From an uncultured Oscillospiraceae bacterium (GTDB lineage: Bacteria > Bacillota > Clostridia > Oscillospirales > Acutalibacteraceae), in assembly GCA_900547105.1 (NCBI GenBank), contig URFL01000011.1, positions 1 to 64,000 of the forward strand: DNA of 64,000 nucleotides, given 5' to 3'. The notes under the pieces are model-generated. The model had not been told where the DNA came from and did not search any database. It saw only the letters and a list, made by a program, of their open reading frames with translations. The position numbers were made by a program, and so were the translations under genes. Positions 25,476-34,160 of the stretch are shown here, in pieces (the stretch's first letter is position 1; each line of letters opens with the position of its first letter).

Positions 25476-25505
25476 TTGACATAACCTAAATCTATATGCT
25501 ATACT
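25476..25505 (+). promoter_or_regulatory. Rightward promoter of the XRE regulator gene
   Basis: TTGACA (25476-25481), 18-nt spacer, TATACT (25500-25505), divergent from the xis/int promoter and next to a TTTTGCTAT operator-like repeat. Confidence 0.7.
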
Positions 25506-25540
25506 GATTGCACAGAACAAAGATGAGGAGCGTAGTCGCT

Positions 25541-26071
25541 ATGGCAATCGGTGAGAGAATTCGATTCTTCCGCAATTTGCGGGGAATGACGCAAAAATAC
25601 TTGGGGCAGGTGGTCGGTTTCCCGGAAAAGACCGCCGACATCCGTATGGCGCAGTATGAATCCGGCAGCAGAACACCTAAGGCGGAGCTGACGGAAAGCC
25701 TTGCCGGTGCGCTGGGTGTCTCGCCACTGGCTCTGTCCGTGCCGGACATTGACAGCTATCTCGGCCTGATGCACACCCTGTTTACCTTAGAGGATCGCTA
25801 CGGCCTGACGGTGGAAACCGGCGAAAACGGCGTTTCTCTGCGTGTCGATCCCCGCAAGGGGAAGGACGCTGCCGAGCTATCCGAAATGCTCACTGCGTGG
25901 GCTGAACAGGCGGAAAAGTATCGCAACGGAGAAATCAACCGGGAGGACTACGATAAGTGGCGTTATAACTACCCTAAATACGATGAAACATCCGGCTATG
26001 TAAAAGTCCCGTCCCAGCAGCTCAGTGATGCAATGGTGGAGGCGTTCAAGGACCGGCTGAAAGATAGGTGA
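25541..26071 (+). CDS. XRE-family transcriptional regulator of the mobile element
   Basis: A 176-aa regulator. Residues 3-65 form an XRE HTH (RIRFFRNLRGMTQKYLGQVV, then IRMAQYESGSRTPKAELTES). The C-terminal part includes SVPDIDSYLGLMHTLFTLED, which recurs in regulators of Tn916-type and related elements. ATG at 25541 is 10 nt after GAGGAG; an in-frame ATG at 25523 is itself part of that site. It is divergent from xis/int with repeated operator-like sequence between, so it is probably an autoregulated repressor of excision and mobilization genes. Confidence 0.82.
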   Translation: MAIGERIRFFRNLRGMTQKYLGQVVGFPEKTADIRMAQYESGSRTPKAELTESLAGALGVSPLALSVPDIDSYLGLMHTLFTLEDRYGLTVETGENGVSLRVDPRKGKDAAELSEMLTAWAEQAEKYRNGEINREDYDKWRYNYPKYDETSGYVKVPSQQLSDAMVEAFKDRLKDR

Positions 26072-26077
26072 TAATAT

Positions 26078-26920
26078 ATGTCGTTTAGTAAAACAATTCA
26101 AATGTTCATATTTGACGGAAATCCAAACGGACGTATTATGTGCGAACTTTCAAACTGGAACGGCCGTGTATATAAGATTTCAAGAAACGAGTTGTCTGAA
26201 TTTTCACAAAGAGATGATTCAGAAAATACAGGAGTATACTTCCTCTTTGGGAAAAACGAGGAGAATAATGATACTGTTTACATTGGTGAAGCCGAAAGAA
26301 TGTTCTCAAGACTTAAGCAGCATTTAAAGGACTTAAAATATTGGAACGATTGCATCGCAGTTATCAGCAAAGATAATTTACTTAACAAGGCACATGCTAA
26401 ATATCTTGAAAATAAGTTCTATTTGTTGGCCAAAAATGCTGGTAGATCTATTGTCATAAATAGTACAGTTCCAACCTGTTCTTCCATATCCGAGTATGAT
26501 GAAGCAATGCTACAGGAATTTATTAGCAATGCTAAATTGCTTGTAAACACACTAGGATATAAAGTTTTTGATACAGTTGAAGATGCTGTTGTAAGACATA
26601 ATGACATGCAGTCGTACTTTTTCATAAAAGCCACCAGGGGGGCTGATGCAAAAGGTTTGATAGTATCAGATGGCTTCGCTGTGATGAAAGGTTCAGCTAT
26701 TGCATCTTCTACTGTACCAAGCATGTCGGATAATCTCATGAAACTGCGCAGTTCTTTAATTGAAAAAGGAATAATAGATGAAGATTTAAAACTCACACGA
26801 GATTATATTTTTACAAGCCCATCCCTTGCGGCAGCAGTAGTAATGGGTAGAAATGCGAATGGGCGAACAGAGTGGAAAAATGAAGAACATAAAACGATCA
26901 AAGATATAGAAGAATCATAA
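26078..26920 (+). CDS. GIY-YIG nuclease-domain protein with DUF4357
   Basis: A 280-aa protein. Residues about 45-120 hold a GIY-YIG fold: GVYFLFGKN and VYIGEAERMFSRLKQH, with the Glu of YLENKFY as the likely metal ligand. The C-terminal about 90 residues match DUF4357 (SYFFIKATRGADAKGLIVSD through ARLTRDYIF-like and WKNEEHKTI segments). Such proteins are common next to restriction systems and on islands, and are presumed nucleases of unknown target. The gene is conspicuously AT-rich relative to its surroundings, which points to recent acquisition. It is 6 nt behind the XRE gene, so the two may be co-transcribed. Confidence 0.85.
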   Translation: MSFSKTIQMFIFDGNPNGRIMCELSNWNGRVYKISRNELSEFSQRDDSENTGVYFLFGKNEENNDTVYIGEAERMFSRLKQHLKDLKYWNDCIAVISKDNLLNKAHAKYLENKFYLLAKNAGRSIVINSTVPTCSSISEYDEAMLQEFISNAKLLVNTLGYKVFDTVEDAVVRHNDMQSYFFIKATRGADAKGLIVSDGFAVMKGSAIASSTVPSMSDNLMKLRSSLIEKGIIDEDLKLTRDYIFTSPSLAAAVVMGRNANGRTEWKNEEHKTIKDIEES

Positions 26921-26922
26921 AA

Positions 26923-26970
26923 CAAAAAGCGCTATCTGACTTCTTTAACAGAAATCAGATAGCGCTTTAT
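26923..26970. terminator. Terminator hairpin, right copy of the duplicated sequence
   Basis: AAAAGCGCTATCTGACTT ... AAATCAGATAGCGCTTT ends the GIY-YIG gene. Its stem is the same as at 12099-12141. The about 95 nt that follow, up to guaA, hold the direct repeat TTGTCA-TTTTG-TTGTCA and no gene; this resembles tails seen after integrase genes. Confidence 0.8.
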
Positions 26971-27064
26971 TCTTGAATAATCTAAAATGTTGTCATTTTG
27001 TTGTCACAGAACAACTCCACAACGCAAAAGTCCAGCATTTTTAAGGCTTTTCAGCCTTTCGGGT

Positions 27065-27077
27065 ATTACTCCCACTC
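27065..27077. repeat. Candidate attachment core at the guaA 3' end
   Basis: ATTACTCCCACTC covers the last codons and stop of guaA (Glu-Trp-Glu-stop). The guaA 3' end is a known integration target for several bacterial elements. The partner copy would be at 12906-12918. Confidence 0.4.
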
Positions 27078-28616
27078 CACCGTGCCGGGGGGTTTGGAGG
27101 TGATATCATAGACGATGCGGTTGACGCCGTCCACCTCGTTGGTGATGCGGTTGGACACCGTGGCGAGGATATCATACGGAATGCGCGCCCAATCCGCCGT
27201 CATAAAGTCATCGGTGGTGACGGCGCGGATCGCGATCACATTTTCATAGGTACGATGGTCGCCCATCACGCCCACGGCTTTGGAGCCGGTGAACACCGCG
27301 AAGAACTGGCTCAGCTCTTTTTCGTAGCCGTTTTTCGCCATTTCATCCCGCAGCACCCAGTCGGCATCCTGCAGAATACGCACCTTTTCCGCGGTGATCT
27401 CGCCGACGATGCGCACGCCCAATCCCGGGCCCGGGAACGGCTGCCGCCACACCAGCTCTTTCGGGATACCCAGCTTTTCGCCGACCGCGCGCACCTCGTC
27501 CTTAAACAGGTCACGCAGCGGTTCGATCACGCCCAAAAAGTCAATATCTTTGGGAATCTCGCGCTGGTTGTGGTGGGTCTTGATGACCGCGCTGCCCGCG
27601 CCCTTGCCGGACGCGCCCTTACCGCTTTCGATGCGGTCGGGGTAAATCGTGCCCTGCGCAAAGAACGCATCGCCTTTGGCGCGGCGCTTAATCTCCTCCC
27701 AAAACACCTTATAAAACTCGTCGCCGATAATATGGCGTTTCGCCTCCGGATCGGTCACGCCCTGCAGCTTTTGCATAAACACATCGCCGCAGTTGACCCG
27801 CACAAAGGTCATATCAAACAGCTTGGTGAAGGTTTGCTCTACAAAGTCGCCCTCGTCCTTGCGCATCAATCCCTGATCCACAAACACACAGGTGAGCTGC
27901 TTGCCGATCGCGCGGCTGAGCAAGCCGGCCGCGACCGAGCTGTCCACCCCACCGGACAAGCCCAAAATGACCTGTTTGTCGCCGATCTGCTCGCGCAGCG
28001 CCGCCACCGTGTCCTCGATAAAGCTGTCCATGACCCAATCGCCTTGGCAGCCGCACACGGTATACAGGAAGTTTTCCAGCATTTTGTCGCCATACTGGCT
28101 GTGGGTGACTTCGGGATGGAACTGCACCGCGTACAGCTTTTGCGCCGGATTTTGCATAGCGGCGCAGGGGCAGTTATCGGTTTTGGCGACCACCTCAAAC
28201 CCGGCGGGCGCTTCGGCGATATAGTCGGTGTGGCTCATCCACACGACGCTGCTCGCGGGAACCTCCCCGAACAGCGGGCTGTCGCCGCAGACGGAAAGAT
28301 CGATCTTGCCGTATTCCGACACGGGCGCGGTTTCCACCCGTCCCTGTTTCATCCAGGCAATCAGCTGGCAGCCGTAGCAAATGCCCAAAATCGGCACGCC
28401 GATGTCCAGAATCGCCGGATCGTAATGCGGCGACTGCTCGTCATACACCGAGTTGGGGCCGCCGGTAAAGATGATGCCTTTGTACTGCCCCGCGCGGATG
28501 GTTTCCAGCGGCGTGGTATAGGGCAGGATCTCCGCGTAAATGTGATGATCGCGCACGCGGCGGGCGATCAGCTGGTTATACTGACCGCCGAAGTCCAACA
28601 CTAAAATCTTTTCCAA
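27066..28616 (-). CDS. guaA: GMP synthase (glutamine-hydrolysing)
   Basis: A 516-aa bifunctional enzyme that converts XMP, glutamine and ATP to GMP. The N-terminal class I glutamine amidotransferase has the nucleophile motif GICYGCQ and the partner FHPEVTH. The central ATP-pyrophosphatase loop is LGLSGGVDSS. The C-terminal dimerisation domain ends in the usual KPPGTVEWE. A TTG start at 28616 is chosen: AAAGGAAG lies 6-7 nt upstream and the product then begins EKILVLDFGGQYN, the normal N-terminus. It is the last gene of the purB-purA-guaA operon, 21 nt behind purA. The accessory island abuts its stop codon without damaging the coding sequence. Confidence 0.97.
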   Translation of the reverse strand: MEKILVLDFGGQYNQLIARRVRDHHIYAEILPYTTPLETIRAGQYKGIIFTGGPNSVYDEQSPHYDPAILDIGVPILGICYGCQLIAWMKQGRVETAPVSEYGKIDLSVCGDSPLFGEVPASSVVWMSHTDYIAEAPAGFEVVAKTDNCPCAAMQNPAQKLYAVQFHPEVTHSQYGDKMLENFLYTVCGCQGDWVMDSFIEDTVAALREQIGDKQVILGLSGGVDSSVAAGLLSRAIGKQLTCVFVDQGLMRKDEGDFVEQTFTKLFDMTFVRVNCGDVFMQKLQGVTDPEAKRHIIGDEFYKVFWEEIKRRAKGDAFFAQGTIYPDRIESGKGASGKGAGSAVIKTHHNQREIPKDIDFLGVIEPLRDLFKDEVRAVGEKLGIPKELVWRQPFPGPGLGVRIVGEITAEKVRILQDADWVLRDEMAKNGYEKELSQFFAVFTGSKAVGVMGDHRTYENVIAIRAVTTDDFMTADWARIPYDILATVSNRITNEVDGVNRIVYDITSKPPGTVEWE

Positions 28617-28637
28617 ATTCGTCTTCCTTTCCGCCAA

Positions 28638-29912
28638 TCAGCGATAGATGATGGCCTCGCGTTCCGGGCCGTTGGACACCATATTGATGGGGAAGCCCAG
28701 CTCTTTTTCGATAAATTCGACATACGCCCGTGCCTCGGCCGGCAGCTGGTCGTATTCGCGGATGCCTTTGATGTTGCAATGCCAACCCTTGAGGGTGTGC
28801 AGCACCGGTTTGCACTTTTTCAGCACCGGCGTGGTGGGGAAATCGCGGATCACTTTGCCGTCCACTTCGTAGCCGACGCAAACCTTGATCTCTTCCAGAT
28901 AAGACAGGCAATCCAGCGCGGTCATGACCACCTGGGTCGCGCCCTGGCACTCAACACCATAGCGAGTTGCCACGCAATCGAACCAGCCCACCCGGCGCGG
29001 ACGACCGGTGGTGGCGCCGAATTCGCCTTTATCGCCGCCGTGAATGCGCAGCTCCTGCGCCTCCGCCTCGTCCAAAATCTCGGACACAAACTCACCCGCG
29101 CCCACTGCCGACGAATACGCTTTGGTCACAGCGATGATGTCGGTGATCTGATGCGGCGGAATGCCGGCACCCACCGCACCGTACGCCGCCAGCGTGGACG
29201 AGGAGGTGACCATGGGATAAATGCCGAAATCGGGGTCTTTCAACGTACCGAGCTGACCTTCCAAGAGGATGTTTTTGCCCTCTTTCAACGCGTTGGCCAG
29301 ATACACGCGAGTGTCGCACACATACGGCGCGATCATATCACGATACTGCACACAGGTGTTGTACAGCTCTTGTTCCGACAGCAGCGGCTTGTGGTACACA
29401 TGCTCCAGCGTCAGATTTTTCAGCGTGCACACATTGTGCAGCTTTTCGCGCAGATCGGCATCATCGAACAGCTCGTTCACCTGAATCCCGATCTTGGCGT
29501 ATTTGTCGCTGAAGAAAGGCGCGATACCGCTTTTGGTGGAGCCAAACGCGTTTTTGCCCAGCCGTTCCTCTTCGTATTCATCAAACAGGATGTGATAGGG
29601 CATCAAGATCTGTGCGCGATCGGACACCAGCAGCTTCGGGTTCAATCCCGCCTGTTTCACATCCGCCAGCTCTTTGCAGAATTTTTGAATATCCAGCGCC
29701 ACGCCGTTGCCGATGATGCAGGTGGTGTGATCGTAGCACACCCCGCTGGGCATCAGATGGAACGCGAAGCGTCCTTTGTCGTTGATGATGGTATGCCCGG
29801 CGTTGGCACCGCCTTGGAACCGCACGATAATGTCCGCCTGTTCGGCAAACATATCGGTGATCTTACCTTTGCCCTCGTCGCCCCAGTTGGCGCCGACAAT
29901 TGCTTTAACCAT
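28638..29912 (-). CDS. purA: Adenylosuccinate synthetase
   Basis: A 424-aa GTP-dependent ligase that joins IMP and aspartate to adenylosuccinate, the first step towards AMP. The N-terminal GANWGDEGKGKITD loop binds IMP and GTP and contains the catalytic Asp; the His of GGANAGHTI is the second catalytic residue. GDKGEFGATTGRPRRVGWFD is the aspartate/IMP region. Length matches the family (about 425-430 aa). AAGGAGG precedes the ATG. It lies 30 nt behind purB, which acts in the next step. Confidence 0.97.
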   Translation of the reverse strand: MVKAIVGANWGDEGKGKITDMFAEQADIIVRFQGGANAGHTIINDKGRFAFHLMPSGVCYDHTTCIIGNGVALDIQKFCKELADVKQAGLNPKLLVSDRAQILMPYHILFDEYEEERLGKNAFGSTKSGIAPFFSDKYAKIGIQVNELFDDADLREKLHNVCTLKNLTLEHVYHKPLLSEQELYNTCVQYRDMIAPYVCDTRVYLANALKEGKNILLEGQLGTLKDPDFGIYPMVTSSSTLAAYGAVGAGIPPHQITDIIAVTKAYSSAVGAGEFVSEILDEAEAQELRIHGGDKGEFGATTGRPRRVGWFDCVATRYGVECQGATQVVMTALDCLSYLEEIKVCVGYEVDGKVIRDFPTTPVLKKCKPVLHTLKGWHCNIKGIREYDQLPAEARAYVEFIEKELGFPINMVSNGPEREAIIYR

Positions 29913-29942
29913 GGTGAAAATCCTCCTTAACGATGGGGATGT

Positions 29943-31373
29943 TTATACATTGATGGAAACCTGCACGCCCAGATCGTCGGCGTATTTTTCGGTCACCGGC
30001 GCGATCTGATGCTGCACAAACTCCGCCGCCTGCATCGGCGCGCAGCCGACATAGCGGGAAGATTCCAGCACCTGCTCCAGTTCTTCCACCGTCACACCGA
30101 ACAGCGGATCCCCGGCGATGCGCTCCAGCAGATCGTTTTGACCGTCGCCCTGTTTCACGCGGTGCGCCGCCGCCTGAGAATGGACGCGAATGGCTTCGTG
30201 CAGCACCTGACGGTCGCCGCCGCGCTTCACGCAGTCCATCATGATGTTTTCGGTCGCCATAAAGGGCAGCTCCCGCCGCAGGTCTCGGTCGATGACGGCG
30301 GTGTTGACCACCAAGCCGTCCACCACATTGATGACCAGCGACAGCACCGCATCGGCGGCGAGGAAGCCCTCCGCCACGCTGATACGCTTGTTGGCGCTGT
30401 CATCCAGCGTGCGCTCGAACCACTGGGTGGCAGCGGTGATGGCGGGGTTCATCGCATCCGAAATGATGTAGCGGGACAGCGAATCAATGCGCTCGCTGCG
30501 CATCGGGTTGCGTTTGTACGCCATCGCGGACGAGCCGATCTGGCTCTTTTCAAACGGCTCCTCCACCTCTTTGAGGTGCTGCAGCAGCCGAATATCGTTC
30601 GAGAATTTGGAGGCGCTTTGCGCAATGCCGGACAGGGTGGACAAGATCGCTGCGTCCAGCTTGCGGGGATAGGTCTGACCCGATACCGCAAAGCAGGTAT
30701 CGTAGCCCATCTTTTCCGCAATGCGGTGATCCAGCTGTTTGCATTTTTCATAATCGCCGTCAAACAGCTCCAAAAAGCTCGCCTGGGTACCGGTGGTACC
30801 CTTGCAGCCCAGCAGCCGCGCGCGGGACAGACGGTATTCCACCTCGTCCAGATCCATCAAAAACTCCTGCGCCCACAGGGTGGCACGCTTGCCCACGGTG
30901 GTGGGCTGCGCCGGCTGGAAGTGGGTGAACGCCAGGGTGGGCAGATCCTTGTATTCCTCGATGAAATGCCCCAGCAGTGCCAGCACATTCACCAGCTTTT
31001 TGCGCACCAGACGCAGCGCATCGTACATGATCATCAGATCGGTGTTGTCGCCGACATAGCAGCTGGTCGCGCCCAGATGGATGATGCCCTTGGCTTTCGG
31101 GCACTGCACCCCGTAAGCGTGCACATGCGCCATCACGTCGTGGCGCACCTTCTTTTCCTGTTCGCGCGCCACATCGTAGTTGATGTCGTCCTGATGCGCT
31201 TTCAGCTCGGCAATCTGCTCATCGGTGATGGGCAAGCCCAGCTCCTGCTCGGTTTCCGCCAGCGCGATCCACAGCTTGCGCCATGTGCGGAACTTGTTGT
31301 CCGGCGAAAACAGATACTGCATTTCCTCGCTGGCATAGCGGGAGGCGAAGGGAGATTCATAACGGTCCGGCAT
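29943..31373 (-). CDS. purB: Adenylosuccinate lyase
   Basis: A 476-aa fumarase/aspartase superfamily enzyme. It releases fumarate from adenylosuccinate and from SAICAR in purine synthesis. The signature loop is GSSAMAYKRNPMRSE, carrying the catalytic Ser; HLGATSCYVGDN and TLAFTHFQPAQPTTVGKR are the other conserved regions. ATG at 31373 follows AGGAGG by 6 nt; an upstream in-frame ATG has no site. It is first in the purB-purA-guaA operon and close to a consensus promoter. No purine riboswitch or PurR-type palindrome was noticed in the leader. Confidence 0.96.
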   Translation of the reverse strand: MPDRYESPFASRYASEEMQYLFSPDNKFRTWRKLWIALAETEQELGLPITDEQIAELKAHQDDINYDVAREQEKKVRHDVMAHVHAYGVQCPKAKGIIHLGATSCYVGDNTDLMIMYDALRLVRKKLVNVLALLGHFIEEYKDLPTLAFTHFQPAQPTTVGKRATLWAQEFLMDLDEVEYRLSRARLLGCKGTTGTQASFLELFDGDYEKCKQLDHRIAEKMGYDTCFAVSGQTYPRKLDAAILSTLSGIAQSASKFSNDIRLLQHLKEVEEPFEKSQIGSSAMAYKRNPMRSERIDSLSRYIISDAMNPAITAATQWFERTLDDSANKRISVAEGFLAADAVLSLVINVVDGLVVNTAVIDRDLRRELPFMATENIMMDCVKRGGDRQVLHEAIRVHSQAAAHRVKQGDGQNDLLERIAGDPLFGVTVEELEQVLESSRYVGCAPMQAAEFVQHQIAPVTEKYADDLGVQVSINV

Positions 31374-31414
31374 AAGCAACCTCCTAATAGGTAAAATGAA
31401 AAACATACATCTTT

Positions 31415-31443
31415 ATTGTACCTTTTTTTGGCGTGCGGTGCAA
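31415..31443 (-). promoter_or_regulatory. Promoter of the purB-purA-guaA operon
   Basis: Leftward TTGCAC (31443-31438), 17-nt spacer, TACAAT (31420-31415), about 40 nt before the purB start. Confidence 0.7.
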
Positions 31444-31527
31444 GAGCGGATTGCAAAAAGAATGGCGGTTTGCACGGCTTTTTGTGGAGATTTCGCCCAG
31501 AAACTGCCTCCGGCGGCAAATGCCGTC

Positions 31528-31556
31528 TTGTGTTTCGCGAAAAAAAGTGCTACAAT
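31528..31556 (+). promoter_or_regulatory. Promoter of the small membrane protein gene
   Basis: TTGTGT (31528-31533), 17-nt spacer, TACAAT (31551-31556), about 50 nt before the ATG. Confidence 0.65.
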
Positions 31557-31606
31557 GGGCGCAAAGGAAGGGGCGCTGCCCCCAAAAAGAACGGAGCTGT
31601 ATAAGT

Positions 31607-31879
31607 ATGAGCGAAGTCTTGTCCATTTTGATGATGCTGTCGCCGATGACCGGCGAGCACAAAAGCGTCTGGCCGTGGATCGTCGGCGCGATCGGGCTGT
31701 TGGCGCTGGCCGCCTTTGTGGTGTTGACGGTGCTGGAAAAGAAAAAGAACGGCACCCCCACCGATCCGACCGAACAACCGGCGCCGGAGCAGACCCCTGC
31801 CGAAACGGATGCCGCGCCGACCGCTGATCCGACCGCCACGGACGACACTCCCTCGGCGGACGATCAGGACCCGCAATAA
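31607..31879 (+). CDS. Small single-pass membrane protein with Pro/Thr/Asp-rich tail
   Basis: A 90-aa protein. A short N-terminus with SPMTGEHKS is followed by one transmembrane helix (WPWIVGAIGLLALAAFVVL), a KKK stop and an acidic Pro/Thr-rich tail of about 45 residues. The SPMTGE-helix-KKK order resembles a sortase sorting signal, but only about 12 residues precede it and a long tail follows, so normal cell-wall anchoring is doubtful. The basic cluster after the helix suggests that the tail is cytoplasmic. It has its own promoter and terminator and no family that I recognise. Confidence 0.65.
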   Translation: MSEVLSILMMLSPMTGEHKSVWPWIVGAIGLLALAAFVVLTVLEKKKNGTPTDPTEQPAPEQTPAETDAAPTADPTATDDTPSADDQDPQ

Positions 31880-31895
31880 GTTTTCTTGAACGCAC

Positions 31896-31931
31896 AAAGC
31901 CGTCCCCGATGAATCATCGGGGACGGCTTTT
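31896..31931. terminator. Bidirectional terminator
   Basis: AAAGCCGTCCCCGATGA pairs with TCATCGGGGACGGCTTTT. It serves the small membrane protein gene and the convergent end of the exopolysaccharide-type operon. Confidence 0.9.
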
Positions 31932-31946
31932 CCCATACCCGGGTGC

Positions 31947-34160
31947 TTATTTTTTCTCTTGCGTGAACTTCTCGAAATATGTTTGCAGCTCGTAGTACGC
32001 CGGTTTGAGCCGCTCGTGCCATGTCGGAGTGTTCCAACCGGTGTAGGTGTAATTCCCGCTCAGCGAAATCGACAGCTTTTTATCGTCGCTGCGGTAACCG
32101 AAACCGATGTCAAAGCCGGTGTAGCTTTGGGCGGAGATGACCTGCGTTTTCCAAAAATCGGCGATCTGCTGCTTGCCGGACGGATCCATGATATTCAGCA
32201 GCTGCCATGGGATGCGGATTTCCAGCTTGCCGTTCGCGTAGCAGAAATCCGACAGCGACCGGTAATCGTCCGCCTCCGGATTGCCGTTGCCGTACTGCAG
32301 CTTGCCGGTTTCGTACACCTTATCCTTCACATTCTCGCCGGTGCCCTTGACCGTCAGGTTGTAGCCGTAACACATCCGCATACTGTCGAACAGTCCGCTG
32401 TTTTTCCGGTTAGCATTTTCCTCTTTTTTGATATCGCCCAGCTTTTTGGACTCCAAAAAATAGAAGTTGAACGCATCGTAATACCGGTCGACGTACATAT
32501 GGGAGTTGTTTTTACCGTTGATATAGATCAGAAAATCCGCCTCTTTATCAAACGCGGCGTTGTATTGAGACGAGGTGCGGTTGCCCTGGTTCGCGATGGT
32601 GTTGATAGGGATCAGCAGCGTGTCTTTGTCAAAGTTGTAGTTGTCCGCGTCCAGCATCAGATACAGATACCGCTCGTCGCTTTTCACATACAGCTTGCCC
32701 TGATCGGTGGTGACAACCGGCGTGGCGTCCTTCCATTCGGACACATCGCCGTCCACATAACACGCCATTTGATCTTTGCCGGGATCGAACGCCATCAACC
32801 CGAAGCACTGCTCGGTGGTTTGAATATTCGACCAGAAGGGGCGGCGATCGGCAATATCGAACATCACATTGTTCCAGGTGCGCTTAAACCACTCGTCCTG
32901 CCAGGTGAACACGATGCCACCCGCGTACTTCGCGTCCTCGATACAGCCCAGCATATCGATCAGCATTTTGCCTTGATCTTTTTCGTCCACCTTGCCCTGG
33001 TTGTACCCCATCACGCTTTCGTGACCCATCCCGCGGGAGGTGGGGATGCCAAACTCGGCAACGATGATCGGCACGGTGTGCGCCAGCTTGAGATCCGCCA
33101 GATACGCCGCATAGGTGTTCACCTTGCCGCTGTCGTCCACATTTTGGAGATAGTCCTGCTGATAGTTGAGGCTGTCCGGATAATACGGATAAATATGGTA
33201 GGAGGCGAACATCCCCGGTCCGAAGTTGCGGCACTTCACATTTTCGGTGTTCACCGTCGCCTTGTCCTCATCCTCGTGCGGTTCATTGGGGTGGGTCAGC
33301 GGGTCGGTGGTGATCCAGTTGCTGAACGCCAGCGGCGTTTGGAACTTGTATTGCTCGGTTTCGTGCTTTACCAGCGCATCCCCCACCCGGCACAAAAACG
33401 CTTCAAACGGCGAGGCGGTCTGGGTATACAAATACTCGCCGTCGTAATCCTTTTTGTCGGGGTGCTGGTTATCGGTGTTGATGACGAAATTGGGATCCCA
33501 TTCGATCCCGATGATCCAGCCGACCAGCCACTGGGACACATCGGTGGTGTAGCTGCCGTATGCCTCGCCGGCGGTTTCGGCAATTTTGGCCTTGCCGTGG
33601 ATCACGTTCACCAGATTGATCGCATCCGCGGTGAAATCGTTGAGAATCTTTTCGTTTTCGGCGTAGGTGTCCGACAGTCGTTCGATATCCTCCTCGTTCA
33701 CCCAGATGCCCTGGAACAGATACAGCTTGTTCTTCGCTTTGCTGTTGAAATCGCCCAGCGCCTGATAAAACTGCGGCGGCATCAAGGTGTACACCCGGAT
33801 GCAGTTGCAGTTCATCTCGCTGATATAGCCGAACCAGCGGTAATAGGTATCGTAGGAGATGGTGAGGTCGCCGGGAAACAGCCCCGGTTCGGTCGCGCCG
33901 ATGTTCACGCCGCGCATAAACAGCTGCTGCCAGTCGCTGTCCTCGTACACATAAAAATAGTCGCCCTTCGCCCGAAACCGGTAGCTGACACCGGTTTGGC
34001 TGTCAGAAAAGGATTCAAACCCGCTGCCGGACGAATCCTTGTCCTCCTTTTTGGTGGTTACGGAAATGCCGTGGATGCCGAAGATCTCCAGCACCCCCAT
34101 TTGCGCCAGACACACCAACACAAGCAATGTTGCCACGATGGAGATAACCACTTTTTTCAT
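31947..34160 (-). CDS. Membrane-anchored clan GH-A-like glycoside hydrolase (paralogue A)
   Basis: A 737-aa exported protein with an N-terminal membrane helix (VVISIVATLLVLVCLAQMGV). Residues about 65-480 look like a TIM-barrel hydrolase: GVNIGATEPG, MNCNCIRVYTLMPPQFYQAL, a candidate acid/base Glu in GWIIGIEWDPNF, a candidate nucleophile in VPIIVAEFGIPTSRG, and TWQDEWFKRTW. The C-terminal third has a CBM9/DOMON-like beta domain (VDGDVSEWKDA, YVKSDERYLYLMLDA). It probably trims or releases the polysaccharide made by the adjacent glycosyltransferase, with which it overlaps by 4 nt. Paralogues lie at 36682-39837 and 47608-49797. The exact GH family is not assigned. Confidence 0.75.
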   Translation of the reverse strand: MKKVVISIVATLLVLVCLAQMGVLEIFGIHGISVTTKKEDKDSSGSGFESFSDSQTGVSYRFRAKGDYFYVYEDSDWQQLFMRGVNIGATEPGLFPGDLTISYDTYYRWFGYISEMNCNCIRVYTLMPPQFYQALGDFNSKAKNKLYLFQGIWVNEEDIERLSDTYAENEKILNDFTADAINLVNVIHGKAKIAETAGEAYGSYTTDVSQWLVGWIIGIEWDPNFVINTDNQHPDKKDYDGEYLYTQTASPFEAFLCRVGDALVKHETEQYKFQTPLAFSNWITTDPLTHPNEPHEDEDKATVNTENVKCRNFGPGMFASYHIYPYYPDSLNYQQDYLQNVDDSGKVNTYAAYLADLKLAHTVPIIVAEFGIPTSRGMGHESVMGYNQGKVDEKDQGKMLIDMLGCIEDAKYAGGIVFTWQDEWFKRTWNNVMFDIADRRPFWSNIQTTEQCFGLMAFDPGKDQMACYVDGDVSEWKDATPVVTTDQGKLYVKSDERYLYLMLDADNYNFDKDTLLIPINTIANQGNRTSSQYNAAFDKEADFLIYINGKNNSHMYVDRYYDAFNFYFLESKKLGDIKKEENANRKNSGLFDSMRMCYGYNLTVKGTGENVKDKVYETGKLQYGNGNPEADDYRSLSDFCYANGKLEIRIPWQLLNIMDPSGKQQIADFWKTQVISAQSYTGFDIGFGYRSDDKKLSISLSGNYTYTGWNTPTWHERLKPAYYELQTYFEKFTQEKK

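Noticed and set aside
31374..31414. A purine riboswitch before purB
   Set aside because: The leader is only about 40 nt, too short for an aptamer, and no conserved purine-aptamer sequence is visible.
31607..31879. The small protein as a bona fide LPxTG-anchored surface protein
   Set aside because: There is no signal peptide, almost nothing precedes the motif, and a long tail follows the basic stop.
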